Shown here: positions 11,149-17,647 of the stretch, piece by piece
Numbering within the stretch: the stretch's first letter is position 1
Layout of the letters: each line of letters starts with the position of its first letter
From: a virus
IMG/VR virus record: IMGVR_UViG_3300024518_003458
Span: 1-23,129 of that record
Length of the DNA stretch: 23,129 nucleotides
Direction: 5' to 3' (one strand)
Made by a program: the position numbers and the translations under genes
The notes under the pieces: model-generated
Seen by the model: the letters and a program-made list of their open reading frames with translations, nothing else
The model's database searches: none
Told to the model about the DNA's origin: nothing

Positions 11149-11402
11149 GGTATGTAACTTGTAAAAAGTGCAAGTGGGTTAGTGTGGGATATTCTAAGGA
11201 TTTTGTAGTAAATGAAATTAATGAGTTTAATAATTACTATGATACTTTAGATGAAGAAACACAGGATCATTTTAGTGGCCGCTCTAGCTTAGAGAACTAT
11301 AAGTGTATTAATTGTAATGGTAAGCGATTTAAAATAGCCAGTACAAAAGATATAGAAAGAGTGGCCAACCGTACGTTATGTTCTGTTGTGTTTGAGGAAT
11401 AA
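11142..11402 (+). CDS. Zinc-ribbon phage protein
   Basis: An 86-residue protein starting at the ATG 11142 (the frame is open to 11043, but the upstream part is the out-of-frame reading of two overlapping genes). VTCKKCKWVSVGYSK (CxxC at residues 7-10) and YKCINCNGKRFK (CxxC at about 53-56) would coordinate one zinc. Between them is FNNYYDTLDEETQDHFSGR. This W-x-x-x-G-x-S...FN-x-Y-D-T-L pattern occurs in small conserved phage proteins of unknown role. Confidence 0.68.
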   Translation: MVRYVTCKKCKWVSVGYSKDFVVNEINEFNNYYDTLDEETQDHFSGRSSLENYKCINCNGKRFKIASTKDIERVANRTLCSVVFEE

Positions 11403-11403
11403 T

Positions 11404-11505
11404 GTGAAAACGATTGTAGAATTTATTGTATATATAGTGCCCAGCATGTTATTTGTGATTTTATTGATAATGCTAGTAATGCTTTGCTGTGGATACTTGA
11501 AATAG
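11404..11505 (+). CDS. 33-residue membrane micro-protein with GTG start
   Basis: KTIVEFIVYIVPSMLFVILL then IMLVMLCCGYLK: one hydrophobic helix. GTG at 11404 follows the previous stop directly, with GAGGA nearby; the overlapping ATG at 11402 is followed at once by TGA and cannot be used. It is the third single-helix peptide in one kilobase. Confidence 0.42.
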   Translation: MKTIVEFIVYIVPSMLFVILLIMLVMLCCGYLK

Positions 11506-11519
11506 TTGGAGATAATGAT

Positions 11520-11963
11520 ATGAAAACATTGCTTGATGCAGCTCACAATGGAGAAACTGTTACAGCAACCATAATGAAGGTTGAGCCTTACATAAGTAAA
11601 AAAGGTAATGCTACCTTGAAAATAGGCATGATATGTAAAGATACCGGTGGTTTTAAACTAGAAGGATGGATTACCCAGTACTTTTCACCTGCTGGAGAAT
11701 GGTTTAATCAGATGTTCTTAGATGCCTTATTTAAGCCTAGTAGGGTTCTATTTGAAGCTGATGACTGGATATATAATGAGAATGAGCTTAAATACAATAC
11801 TGCTAAATGCCAGCTAGGGCTTGAGGAATACAACGGTAAGATGTATCCCAAAGCTTCTAAATGGATAGCAGCCGCTCGTGATGATAAGCCTGCTAATACA
11901 ACTATCACTAGCAAGGCAAACCCAGAGCCAACCGATGATTTCGATGATGATATACCATTTTAG
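11520..11963 (+). CDS. ssb: Phage single-stranded DNA-binding protein
   Basis: A 147-residue OB-fold-type protein. TLLDAAHNGETVTATIMKVEPYISKKGNATLKI (start, in parts) and FKLEGWITQYFSPAGEWFNQMF give a beta-barrel pattern; the C-terminus is an acidic flexible tail ending DDFDDDIPF (139-147), matching the conserved tip by which proteobacterial SSBs recruit repair and replication enzymes. ATG 11520 is chosen because GGAG lies eight bases upstream; the frame is open to 11484 without a ribosome site. It lies 1 kb after erf, its natural partner. Confidence 0.82.
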   Translation: MKTLLDAAHNGETVTATIMKVEPYISKKGNATLKIGMICKDTGGFKLEGWITQYFSPAGEWFNQMFLDALFKPSRVLFEADDWIYNENELKYNTAKCQLGLEEYNGKMYPKASKWIAAARDDKPANTTITSKANPEPTDDFDDDIPF

Positions 11964-11986
11964 ATAAACAAAAGAGAAGAGAAGCA

Positions 11987-12199
11987 ATGAATAAAATTAA
12001 GGACTGGTTAGGCATAATTATACTTGTTAGTTTTGTTGGATGGGGTACATCTACCGTATCTAAAGATTTTAAGCTATGGGACAAGCAAGGTACGCAACCT
12101 AAACTTGCTCAGGCTACCTATGTCAAAGAAACAGGTATCCCATTTAAAATGCCTTATGTGGCTGCTAAATCGAATAAATCAGTATTTAAATGGAGGTAA
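11987..12199 (+). CDS. Membrane-anchored small protein
   Basis: A 70-residue protein with one N-terminal helix (WLGIIILVSFVGWGTSTV, about residues 7-24) and a polar C-terminal domain (KQGTQPKLAQATYVKETGIPFKMPYV), probably periplasmic. It directly precedes a lipoprotein gene; the two may act together at the envelope. Not recognised; possible holin-like or superinfection roles are guesses. Confidence 0.58.
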   Translation: MNKIKDWLGIIILVSFVGWGTSTVSKDFKLWDKQGTQPKLAQATYVKETGIPFKMPYVAAKSNKSVFKWR

Positions 12200-12203
12200 T
12201 ATT

Positions 12204-12446
12204 ATGAAAGCAAGACAGTTAATGCGTATAACATTAGTAATGGCCATTCCGTTATTAGCCAGTTGTTCAGTATTTTCTACATGGAAACAGAATATCATTG
12301 GCCAAAAGCTAGAAGCTTATTACTCATCACAGGCAAAGGTAGTGTGTTTTACCACTTCCTCTGCGCAGCAAGAGAATGTTTATTGCTTGCCAGCTAAAGA
12401 TGTAGATTTAACTAATCTTACACCTGAGAAATGGACTATTTTATAA
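12204..12446 (+). CDS. Small lipoprotein of the early operon
   Basis: An 80-residue protein. MKARQLMRITLVMAIPLLASC is a lipoprotein signal with lipobox LASC, so the mature form would be Cys21 onwards, anchored in the outer or inner membrane. The mature part has two further cysteines (VVCFTTS and VYCLPAK), likely a disulphide in the periplasm. TGGAGG precedes the ATG at 12204. Early-expressed phage lipoproteins often block receptors or superinfecting phages; this is inference from position and topology. Confidence 0.72.
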   Translation: MKARQLMRITLVMAIPLLASCSVFSTWKQNIIGQKLEAYYSSQAKVVCFTTSSAQQENVYCLPAKDVDLTNLTPEKWTIL

Positions 12447-12472
12447 CAAGTTTAACAACAAAGGAGAAGAAA

Positions 12473-12796
12473 ATGAAAGTAACAATTAACTTAACTAAGA
12501 AGCAGATTCAATCAATTTTGAATCAATTAAATAAAAATAGTCAGGAACCTATAGAGGTAACTGTTGAAGAAGCTAAAGAGCATGTGATTAAGAAGATAGC
12601 AGATGTAAAGTTTTCGGATGAGCATCGTGTACAAGGTAATATTGTCGCATCACTTAAACGCAACAAAGTTAGCACTGTGAAAAAACTAGCTAAAATGACT
12701 GAAAAAGAACTTTTAGCCCTACCTAGAATATCTAAAGGTACTATTAAACGTATAGTAGACGCTTTAGAAGCAATAGGCGTTAAGCTAAAAGGATAA
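12473..12796 (+). CDS. Helix-hairpin-helix protein resembling the RNA polymerase alpha C-terminal domain
   Basis: A 107-residue basic protein; ATG 12473 has AAGGAGA upstream. Residues about 57-107 (IVASLKRNKVSTVKKLAKMT, then EKELLALPRISKGTIKRIVDAL) align by eye with alphaCTD ([39 protein letters not shown] in parts): same L-K start, V/I-x-x-L, T-E-x-ELL, P-x-hydrophobic-x-K helix-hairpin-helix and a final short strand. The UP-element residue equivalent to Arg265 is not an Arg, so ordinary promoter DNA contact may differ. The N-terminal ~55 residues are unrelated. Could be a decoy, competitor or DNA-binding cofactor of host RNA polymerase, or simply a generic HhH DNA-binding protein. Confidence 0.65.
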   Translation: MKVTINLTKKQIQSILNQLNKNSQEPIEVTVEEAKEHVIKKIADVKFSDEHRVQGNIVASLKRNKVSTVKKLAKMTEKELLALPRISKGTIKRIVDALEAIGVKLKG

Positions 12797-12799
12797 AAT

Positions 12800-12976
12800 A
12801 TGTTAGTTTTAACTAGAAATAGAGGGGAAGTGATAGTTATAACTGACTCTAATACAGGAACAACCACGCATGTTACGGTAAATGAAATCACTAATAAACA
12901 AGTTAAGTTAGGATTACATGCACCAGCATACGTAACGATTGATCGTTTAGAAGTTGCTGCTCGTAAGCATGCGTAA
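12800..12976 (+). CDS. csrA: CsrA/RsmA-like RNA-binding regulator
   Basis: A 58-residue protein; CsrA dimers bind GGA motifs near ribosome sites and repress or stabilise mRNAs. Start MLVLTRNRGEVIVI matches the CsrA MLILTRRVGETLMI; VKLGLHAPAYVTIDRLEV matches VRIGVNAPKEVSVHREEI, keeping Leu4, Arg6, Glu10, the G-x-x-AP turn and the Arg equivalent to Arg44. Arg7 is Asn and the usual Val-His is Ile-Asp. About five extra residues (DSNTGTTTH) enlarge the strand 2-3 loop. AAGGA at the ribosome site contains a GGA, so self-control is possible. It is the last gene of the early operon. Confidence 0.88.
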   Translation: MLVLTRNRGEVIVITDSNTGTTTHVTVNEITNKQVKLGLHAPAYVTIDRLEVAARKHA

Positions 12977-12987
12977 TTGTTCTATGT

Positions 12988-13030
12988 GGAACTAGTAGGG
13001 TGTTATGCCCTGCTAGGTCCTTCTGTTTTA
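12988..13030 (+). terminator. Intrinsic terminator ending the early operon
   Basis: GGAACTAGTAGGG (12988-13000) pairs with CCCTGCTAGGTCC (13008-13020) with one mismatch and one G.U in the plus-strand RNA, seven-base loop, followed by TTCTGTTTTA. Read leftward it has two mismatches. It lies 11 bases after the csrA-like stop; the convergent late gene ends inside it. Confidence 0.7.
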
Positions 13031-13314
13031 AAGCTTATGCTAATTACACAGGCAGCCCCATGATTATATAAATATAATCTATTTGCCACTTTAGTTTTAA
13101 TCCTAATTGTTTCACCCTGCTCTAATAACTTCATAGTTGAAACATTAGGTGCAATAGGCACACTAACAATAGGATTAGTTAAATCTACAAATATATTATT
13201 TCCTGTAGATAAAATGTCTACTAACCCTGTATTTCCAGGTATATTTATAGTAGTGCTTTGTCCAGCACCAAATTCACCCGACCATATATTCCCATCCAAA
13301 TCTATTTCTACCAT
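13003..13314 (-). CDS. Beta-rich virion-associated protein, paralogue of its neighbour
   Basis: A 103-residue protein with many alternating strands. NNIFVDLTNPIVSVPIAP...MKLLEQGETIRIKTKV...RLYLYNHGAACVISISF matches SVFVDLTAAIVSIPATL...LHLLDNQEANYMYLIS...LHLYNSAASATYLCVIF of the next gene. Likely a jelly-roll-like capsid decoration or tail accessory protein. It is the last gene of the late operon and ends in the shared terminator. Confidence 0.6.
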   Translation of the reverse strand: MVEIDLDGNIWSGEFGAGQSTTINIPGNTGLVDILSTGNNIFVDLTNPIVSVPIAPNVSTMKLLEQGETIRIKTKVANRLYLYNHGAACVISISFKTEGPSRA

Positions 13315-13721
13315 TAGCCAAAATCTCCTACTGGTCTACCAGCTGTGCTTACATCTTCATACTGATTGCGCGTACGTCCAAAGATTACACATAAATATGT
13401 GGCGGATGCAGCGGAATTATATAAATGTAAATTATCTACTGTTGAAATTAAATACATATAGTTTGCTTCTTGGTTATCTAATAAATGTAAGTTATTAGAT
13501 GTTAGCGTGGCTGGAATACTAACAATAGCTGCTGTTAGATCAACAAAAACACTACCACTGTTTACTACTATATGTACTATGTTAGCTTCGTCAGGCACGG
13601 CTATGGTTTGCGCAGTTGTTGCAGCTAATGTGCCGGTATAGCTTTTAGTACTTAGTGAGTTCCAAGGCCTCATTATTTCACCGTGTATATCATATATACT
13701 TTTAGCATAGTTTTGCTTCAT
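13314..13721 (-). CDS. Beta-rich virion-associated protein, longer paralogue
   Basis: A 135-residue protein. The central ~80 residues are paralogous to the 13003-13314 product; it has an extra N-terminal segment (MKQNYAKSIYDIHGEIMRPWN) and a C-terminal GRPVGDFG tail. ATG is coupled to the Rz1-like stop (overlap 13718-13721) and its own stop is coupled to the next start. Decoration or fibre-associated role inferred from beta pattern and late position. Confidence 0.6.
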   Translation of the reverse strand: MKQNYAKSIYDIHGEIMRPWNSLSTKSYTGTLAATTAQTIAVPDEANIVHIVVNSGSVFVDLTAAIVSIPATLTSNNLHLLDNQEANYMYLISTVDNLHLYNSAASATYLCVIFGRTRNQYEDVSTAGRPVGDFG

Positions 13722-14020
13722 TTATCATACTCCTTGTTATTCAACTTCCTTATGGCGGCCATTTCAGCATTATTATTGCGATGGCCGATGATGCAATTAA
13801 CAACATCAATTCTACACACTCTAAGCTCACTTTGGCAAGCAGGTAGCTGAGATGGTATAGGTTTGTAATATGAGCCCTTAAGCGGTGCATATGTAGAGTT
13901 ATCGGCTAGATAGGCCGGTATGGCTGGCACACTAATTACTTTTGGTTTGATACTCGAGCATCCAACTAGGGTTAGAATTGCCAGACAAATGACCGGTAGA
14001 GTTAAGCTCTTGTAAGGCAT
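13718..14020 (-). CDS. Outer-membrane spanin subunit (Rz1-like lipoprotein)
   Basis: A 100-residue protein with a lipoprotein signal: MPYKSLTLPVICLAILTLVGC, lipobox LVGC, Cys21 the lipid site. The mature part is Pro-rich (KPIPSQLP) with three further cysteines, which in o-spanins form dimer disulphides. Its start is nested in the end of the Rz-like gene in another frame (13932-14020), the classic Rz/Rz1 layout. Fuses outer to inner membrane together with Rz in the last step of lysis. Confidence 0.8.
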   Translation of the reverse strand: MPYKSLTLPVICLAILTLVGCSSIKPKVISVPAIPAYLADNSTYAPLKGSYYKPIPSQLPACQSELRVCRIDVVNCIIGHRNNNAEMAAIRKLNNKEYDK

Positions 14021-14234
14021 GCCTCTGTATCTCCAAGTTGCTGTATAAATCCTTTTCAGCTTGAACAGTTGCTTGTTCTGTTACGACCCGTCTATGCGTT
14101 TGCAACTTTAATTGCTCAGAAGAAATCTCGTACGCCGTCCTAAGTTGGAAAAATTCAAGAATATAGTAAGCAGCACCTGACAGAACAAGCGACATAATTA
14201 TACCAGATACAATAGTACCTTTTAAACCAAACAT
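13932..14234 (-). CDS. Inner-membrane spanin subunit (Rz-like)
   Basis: A 100-residue protein: MFGLKGTIVSGIIMSLVLSGAAYYIL gives an N-terminal membrane anchor (residues about 8-26), then a periplasmic coiled coil (QLKLQTHRRVVTEQATVQAEKDLYSNLEIQRHALQEL, in parts). The frame is open to 14318, but the ATG at 14234 lies two bases after the endolysin stop with GGAG just upstream and gives the expected i-spanin topology. Partner of the nested Rz1-like gene. Confidence 0.78.
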   Translation of the reverse strand: MFGLKGTIVSGIIMSLVLSGAAYYILEFFQLRTAYEISSEQLKLQTHRRVVTEQATVQAEKDLYSNLEIQRHALQELNSTGHLSGNSNPSWMLEYQTKSN

Positions 14235-14235
14235 G

Positions 14236-14814
14236 CTACTCCATATCTTCAAAATGAAATATACGGTTACGTAGTCCTTTTTTTGCCCATTGCCATACTG
14301 GGTCAATCTTATGATCATTAATATAGGTCAAATGAAGATAATACGGGAAAGCACCTTCTATACGGTTACAGCTGTTAATTGCTTTAATTGACTGACTGCC
14401 TAAAACACCATCAGGTTTAAGGTTTGTATCACATAGGTCATTAGATACAACCTGTAGTACTTTGTTAGGACGATAAGCTCCCATATTAACTTGGGCTAGA
14501 AAAACAGTGATAGCAAGTTCAGGGTCGCTAATTCTGGATGCACCATATTTGCACCACCAGTATTTTCTATATAGCGCTTTCGCTTTTCCTCGCCTGAGGG
14601 TTTGGATGGTTTTTTTACTGGCTTTTTGCGTAATAGTTTCTTGATAGCTTTTAAGAGTCCACCCGAATTTCGTCGGGCCGCCGGGGTCTCGCGGATTATC
14701 ATGATATTCTACTCCTTCATATTTCATTAATACATTAAATGCTCTGTCATAAGTTAAGCTATAGCTAGTAGTACTAACAACTATCATTAATAACATGAGT
14801 AATTTATAACCCAT
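14236..14814 (-). CDS. GH108-type muramidase endolysin with N-terminal signal
   Basis: A 192-residue peptidoglycan hydrolase. KYEGVEYHDNPRDPGG and PTKFGWTL (about 31-54) carry the GH108 signature with catalytic Glu33; the second half (VLQVVSNDLCDTNLKPDGVLGSQSI, INDHKIDPVWQWAKKGLRNR) fits the peptidoglycan-binding part of the family. The N-terminus MGYKLLMLLMIVVSTTSYS is a hydrophobic segment of about 16 residues ending in small residues, suggesting a signal peptide or signal-anchor-release start, so export may not need a holin. An in-frame GTG at 14820 is possible; the ATG 14814 has AGGTG upstream and overlaps the large-terminase end by 11 bases. Confidence 0.85.
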   Translation of the reverse strand: MGYKLLMLLMIVVSTTSYSLTYDRAFNVLMKYEGVEYHDNPRDPGGPTKFGWTLKSYQETITQKASKKTIQTLRRGKAKALYRKYWWCKYGASRISDPELAITVFLAQVNMGAYRPNKVLQVVSNDLCDTNLKPDGVLGSQSIKAINSCNRIEGAFPYYLHLTYINDHKIDPVWQWAKKGLRNRIFHFEDME

Positions 14815-16153
14815 AAGCACCTAACACCTGGTTGTTATTATAGTTATGCATCATTGTTGGAGGTTTATAGTCATGTACAAACTGAGATAATGCTAGAAAG
14901 GCATCTGCTGCGTCTGAGGCCCAATCATGAAGCGGCTTATTTTCATAACGCATAGTATTAGAGTTAAAATGTTTTCTATAGCTGCGTAAACACTCAAGTC
15001 CACGAGCACATTTTGATTGACTAAATATCACCTTAGGTAGTGTAGCTCGCCCCCAATCAATAGCTGTTTGCTTACTGGTCACTCTAGTTAAGCAATTAAA
15101 CTTCACGCCATATTTTCTACCTTCATCAACATAAGTAATTGCCTCAACACCGCGTCTTGAATTACCATCGTGCGGTAGATAATGACCGCCATATGATACT
15201 TGATACCTATCTCGAAAGTCTTTAATTACATTGATATAGTGTGAGAAACTTTTGCCTGAGTCTTCGTAGTAATCAACGCATTTAACTTCCTCCATCCTAT
15301 TAATATCTGGAGAGAATTGTACAAACCATATTACGGTTGAGTCACTATTGCCCAAGTCCCAGAACGTATAAACTTGTAATGCTGGATCAACTGGGAAATC
15401 TCTTACCCTGCCTTCATCATATGCTCGTCTAATGGCATCTGCAAAGTAAGCACCCTCTTTAGATGCATCAAATGAGCAGAAATACTCTTGCTGTAAGAAG
15501 TCTTCTGACACTCCCTCTATGCGCTCTTTATCTAGATCATCTTGAGTAAAAATAGTATATTTAGCTGTATCTTCTATAGTAAGCTTTTTAGCAAACCATT
15601 CTGCATTATCTTGAACATTATTCCATAGCTCACGTACATGGTTATGGCCAAAAGGAGTGGTAATAAATATTTCAAAACCATTCTGCTTTAATATTGAGGG
15701 TCTGACTATTCGTCTAGCTGCAGGATCTTGTTGCGCAAACTCATCGTAGATAACACCTTTTGGATTATCACCACGCAGCTTAGAATGACTTTGTAATGCA
15801 GTTCCCATTAGACGTAGTATACTTCCATTGATGAAATGGATACTTAGGTTTTGGTTGTCTATCTTGCTAATAATTCCAGGAGGGAAATACTCGATAAAGT
15901 CTTGCCCATCATCGCTTGCACCCTCCCAGATAATTCGCTTAGCTTGCTCACGAGTAGGAAAAAGATAGTAATAGACTCCTTTTTCTCTACATGCAGCAGC
16001 TGAGAATATATTAATAGCCGTAATAGTTTTGCCAGCTCGTCTATGCCATAACAGTAGTATCTTTCTAATGTTTTTATTAAAGAAAGCATCCCACACATCT
16101 TTTTGGTAATCGCGCCATTCAAAACGATATGGAAATTCTACAGTTAAGGTCAT
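14804..16153 (-). CDS. Terminase large subunit (ATPase and nuclease)
   Basis: A 449-residue packaging motor. ATPase: adenine-binding WRDYQKDVW (13-21), Walker A HRRAGKT (37-43), Walker B GVIYDE (133-138), coupling motif TTP (165-167). Nuclease: FWDLGNSDST with Asp266, YLPHDG with Asp329, and HDWASDAADAF (409-419) with the last acidic residues. Length is near the family norm. It cuts concatemers and pumps DNA into the head; the small subunit is at 2783-3313. It overlaps the tail-fibre gene by four bases and the endolysin gene by 11. Confidence 0.95.
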   Translation of the reverse strand: MTLTVEFPYRFEWRDYQKDVWDAFFNKNIRKILLLWHRRAGKTITAINIFSAAACREKGVYYYLFPTREQAKRIIWEGASDDGQDFIEYFPPGIISKIDNQNLSIHFINGSILRLMGTALQSHSKLRGDNPKGVIYDEFAQQDPAARRIVRPSILKQNGFEIFITTPFGHNHVRELWNNVQDNAEWFAKKLTIEDTAKYTIFTQDDLDKERIEGVSEDFLQQEYFCSFDASKEGAYFADAIRRAYDEGRVRDFPVDPALQVYTFWDLGNSDSTVIWFVQFSPDINRMEEVKCVDYYEDSGKSFSHYINVIKDFRDRYQVSYGGHYLPHDGNSRRGVEAITYVDEGRKYGVKFNCLTRVTSKQTAIDWGRATLPKVIFSQSKCARGLECLRSYRKHFNSNTMRYENKPLHDWASDAADAFLALSQFVHDYKPPTMMHNYNNNQVLGAYGL

Positions 16154-17637
16154 AGTTTAATATACCACCCCCAGTATGATGTAGGCTGTGTTACGTTCAT
16201 AGCCTGACTGGAGCCTGTAGAATCAGTCGGCGTTAGTGTACTGGACACTTTAGTTACTAGTCCGTCTGGATCTTTCTCTGCCATAGGTGTTGGATTGCTA
16301 GGCTGGTTACCATGTGTATGAGCTGCCATCTCTCTCACTCTAGCAAGATGAGTATTTTCACCCTCCCAGTATCCAAGATCTTTAACGGTCATCGAACGAT
16401 GCATGGTATGTACTGCTCCTACACCACCAGTATCAGTAATATCAATTGGTACAGTAGAATCAGGCGTAACATCAGTTGAGGCCAGAGCTAAATATATAGT
16501 AGTAGCACTAACACCTATCACGTAATAAGTTGTTGAGATTGCTAATGGTGCTGGCAATGAGCCAGTAGAAGTTAATGTAACTGGCGCACCCCATGGGAAA
16601 GCAATTGCTGCATTGGCTGCACCCACTAAAGTAAGAGTTAATTTATTAGTTGCTACATCAACACTAAAAGCACAGCTAAATGACTGAGCCCGATAATTGG
16701 CACTGACCATATTACCGCATCGAGGTAGTGCTATAGCTTTATTGGCCGCATAATCAGCTGCTGCGCTTGCACCACGTGCTGTAGCAGCACCAACTGAATC
16801 ATATACTGGTAGATATGAATTAATACCTTTATCCCATATTAGAGCAAATAGTGTTTCTGTATCGGCATTAGCTCGATTACTTGCACCAGAGGTAGCATTT
16901 CCTATAGTACCGTCATCTAAGGCAACCCATCCTGTAGGCGCAGTATCAGTAAACATTTCTACTTTCATCCCAGTTAAAAAACCACTAATAGTAGCGCTTT
17001 CTAAAGTGCTTAAAGTATCTCTAACTGTACTTGTTGCTCCAGCATTATTATAGTACTTAACAATCCGAGCACCATCAGTACCTGAATTACCATTAAATAG
17101 CTCACTGCGTAATGTAGAACATCCAGTATCTTCCGTTACCGTACCAATAATGACATCAGCATCAGTATTGGTAGTAATAACTGGAATGCCAGCACCGGTA
17201 TTAGCTGGAAGTTTGGTAATTTGGTTAATACTTTCCCCACCGCTGTCGTCTACATATGGAGGGTATTGTAAGCTCAATGCAGTAAAATGCGTCTCTAGCT
17301 GTTGCATCATTAGTACCATACGATCAACTTCATTATTGATATTTATAGCACTAAAATTTCCACCAACTGTAAAGTCAGTAGAACGATTATAGGGCATTTG
17401 CCTTCTTACAGTAATAACCGTACCTGCTGAATAAGCACTATCAAAAGTGAAAGTACGAGTAGCAGGCGTAGGATTAATACCCGCTCCAACTACTGTGTAT
17501 GCATTAGCAGCAACTAAGAATGCGCCTGCATAAACTTCTATATCGGTTGCCAGTTCAAAGGCAAAAGGTATAGAGTAAGTAACCTGACCCGCTCCTGCTA
17601 CATATTGTTCTCTTGATTTTGTTAATTCAATAGCCAT
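16150..17637 (-). CDS. Tail fibre with T7-type N-terminus and collar-like C-terminal region
   Basis: A 495-residue receptor-binding candidate. The first ~115 residues (QYVAGAGQVTYSIPFAFELATDIEVY, VRRQMPYNRSTDFTVGGNFSA, INNEVDRMVLMMQQLE) match the T7 gp17-like virion-attachment domain. A collar-type region follows (PTGWVALDDGTIGN...ETLFALIWDKG...IALPRCGN). The distal part contains HTHGNQPSNPTP and a YWGWYIKL end. The C-terminal half should recognise the host surface and is the part most likely to vary between relatives. Confidence 0.86.
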   Translation of the reverse strand: MAIELTKSREQYVAGAGQVTYSIPFAFELATDIEVYAGAFLVAANAYTVVGAGINPTPATRTFTFDSAYSAGTVITVRRQMPYNRSTDFTVGGNFSAININNEVDRMVLMMQQLETHFTALSLQYPPYVDDSGGESINQITKLPANTGAGIPVITTNTDADVIIGTVTEDTGCSTLRSELFNGNSGTDGARIVKYYNNAGATSTVRDTLSTLESATISGFLTGMKVEMFTDTAPTGWVALDDGTIGNATSGASNRANADTETLFALIWDKGINSYLPVYDSVGAATARGASAAADYAANKAIALPRCGNMVSANYRAQSFSCAFSVDVATNKLTLTLVGAANAAIAFPWGAPVTLTSTGSLPAPLAISTTYYVIGVSATTIYLALASTDVTPDSTVPIDITDTGGVGAVHTMHRSMTVKDLGYWEGENTHLARVREMAAHTHGNQPSNPTPMAEKDPDGLVTKVSSTLTPTDSTGSSQAMNVTQPTSYWGWYIKL

Positions 17638-17647
17638 AATTTACCTC

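Noticed and set aside
12024-12203. N-terminal extension of the early lipoprotein
   Set aside because: The lipoprotein signal begins at the ATG 12204 after a strong TGGAGG; upstream codons are the other frame of the preceding gene.
14496-14702. Second minus-strand frame inside the endolysin gene
   Set aside because: The GH108 motifs in the other frame are clear; this one is a basic low-complexity shadow without a start signal.
15859-16122. Second minus-strand frame inside the large terminase
   Set aside because: It overlaps the Walker A region in another frame and has no ribosome site.
17150-17392. 80-residue plus-strand reading frame
   Set aside because: Lies opposite the conserved T7-type part of the tail fibre; the fibre frame explains the sequence.
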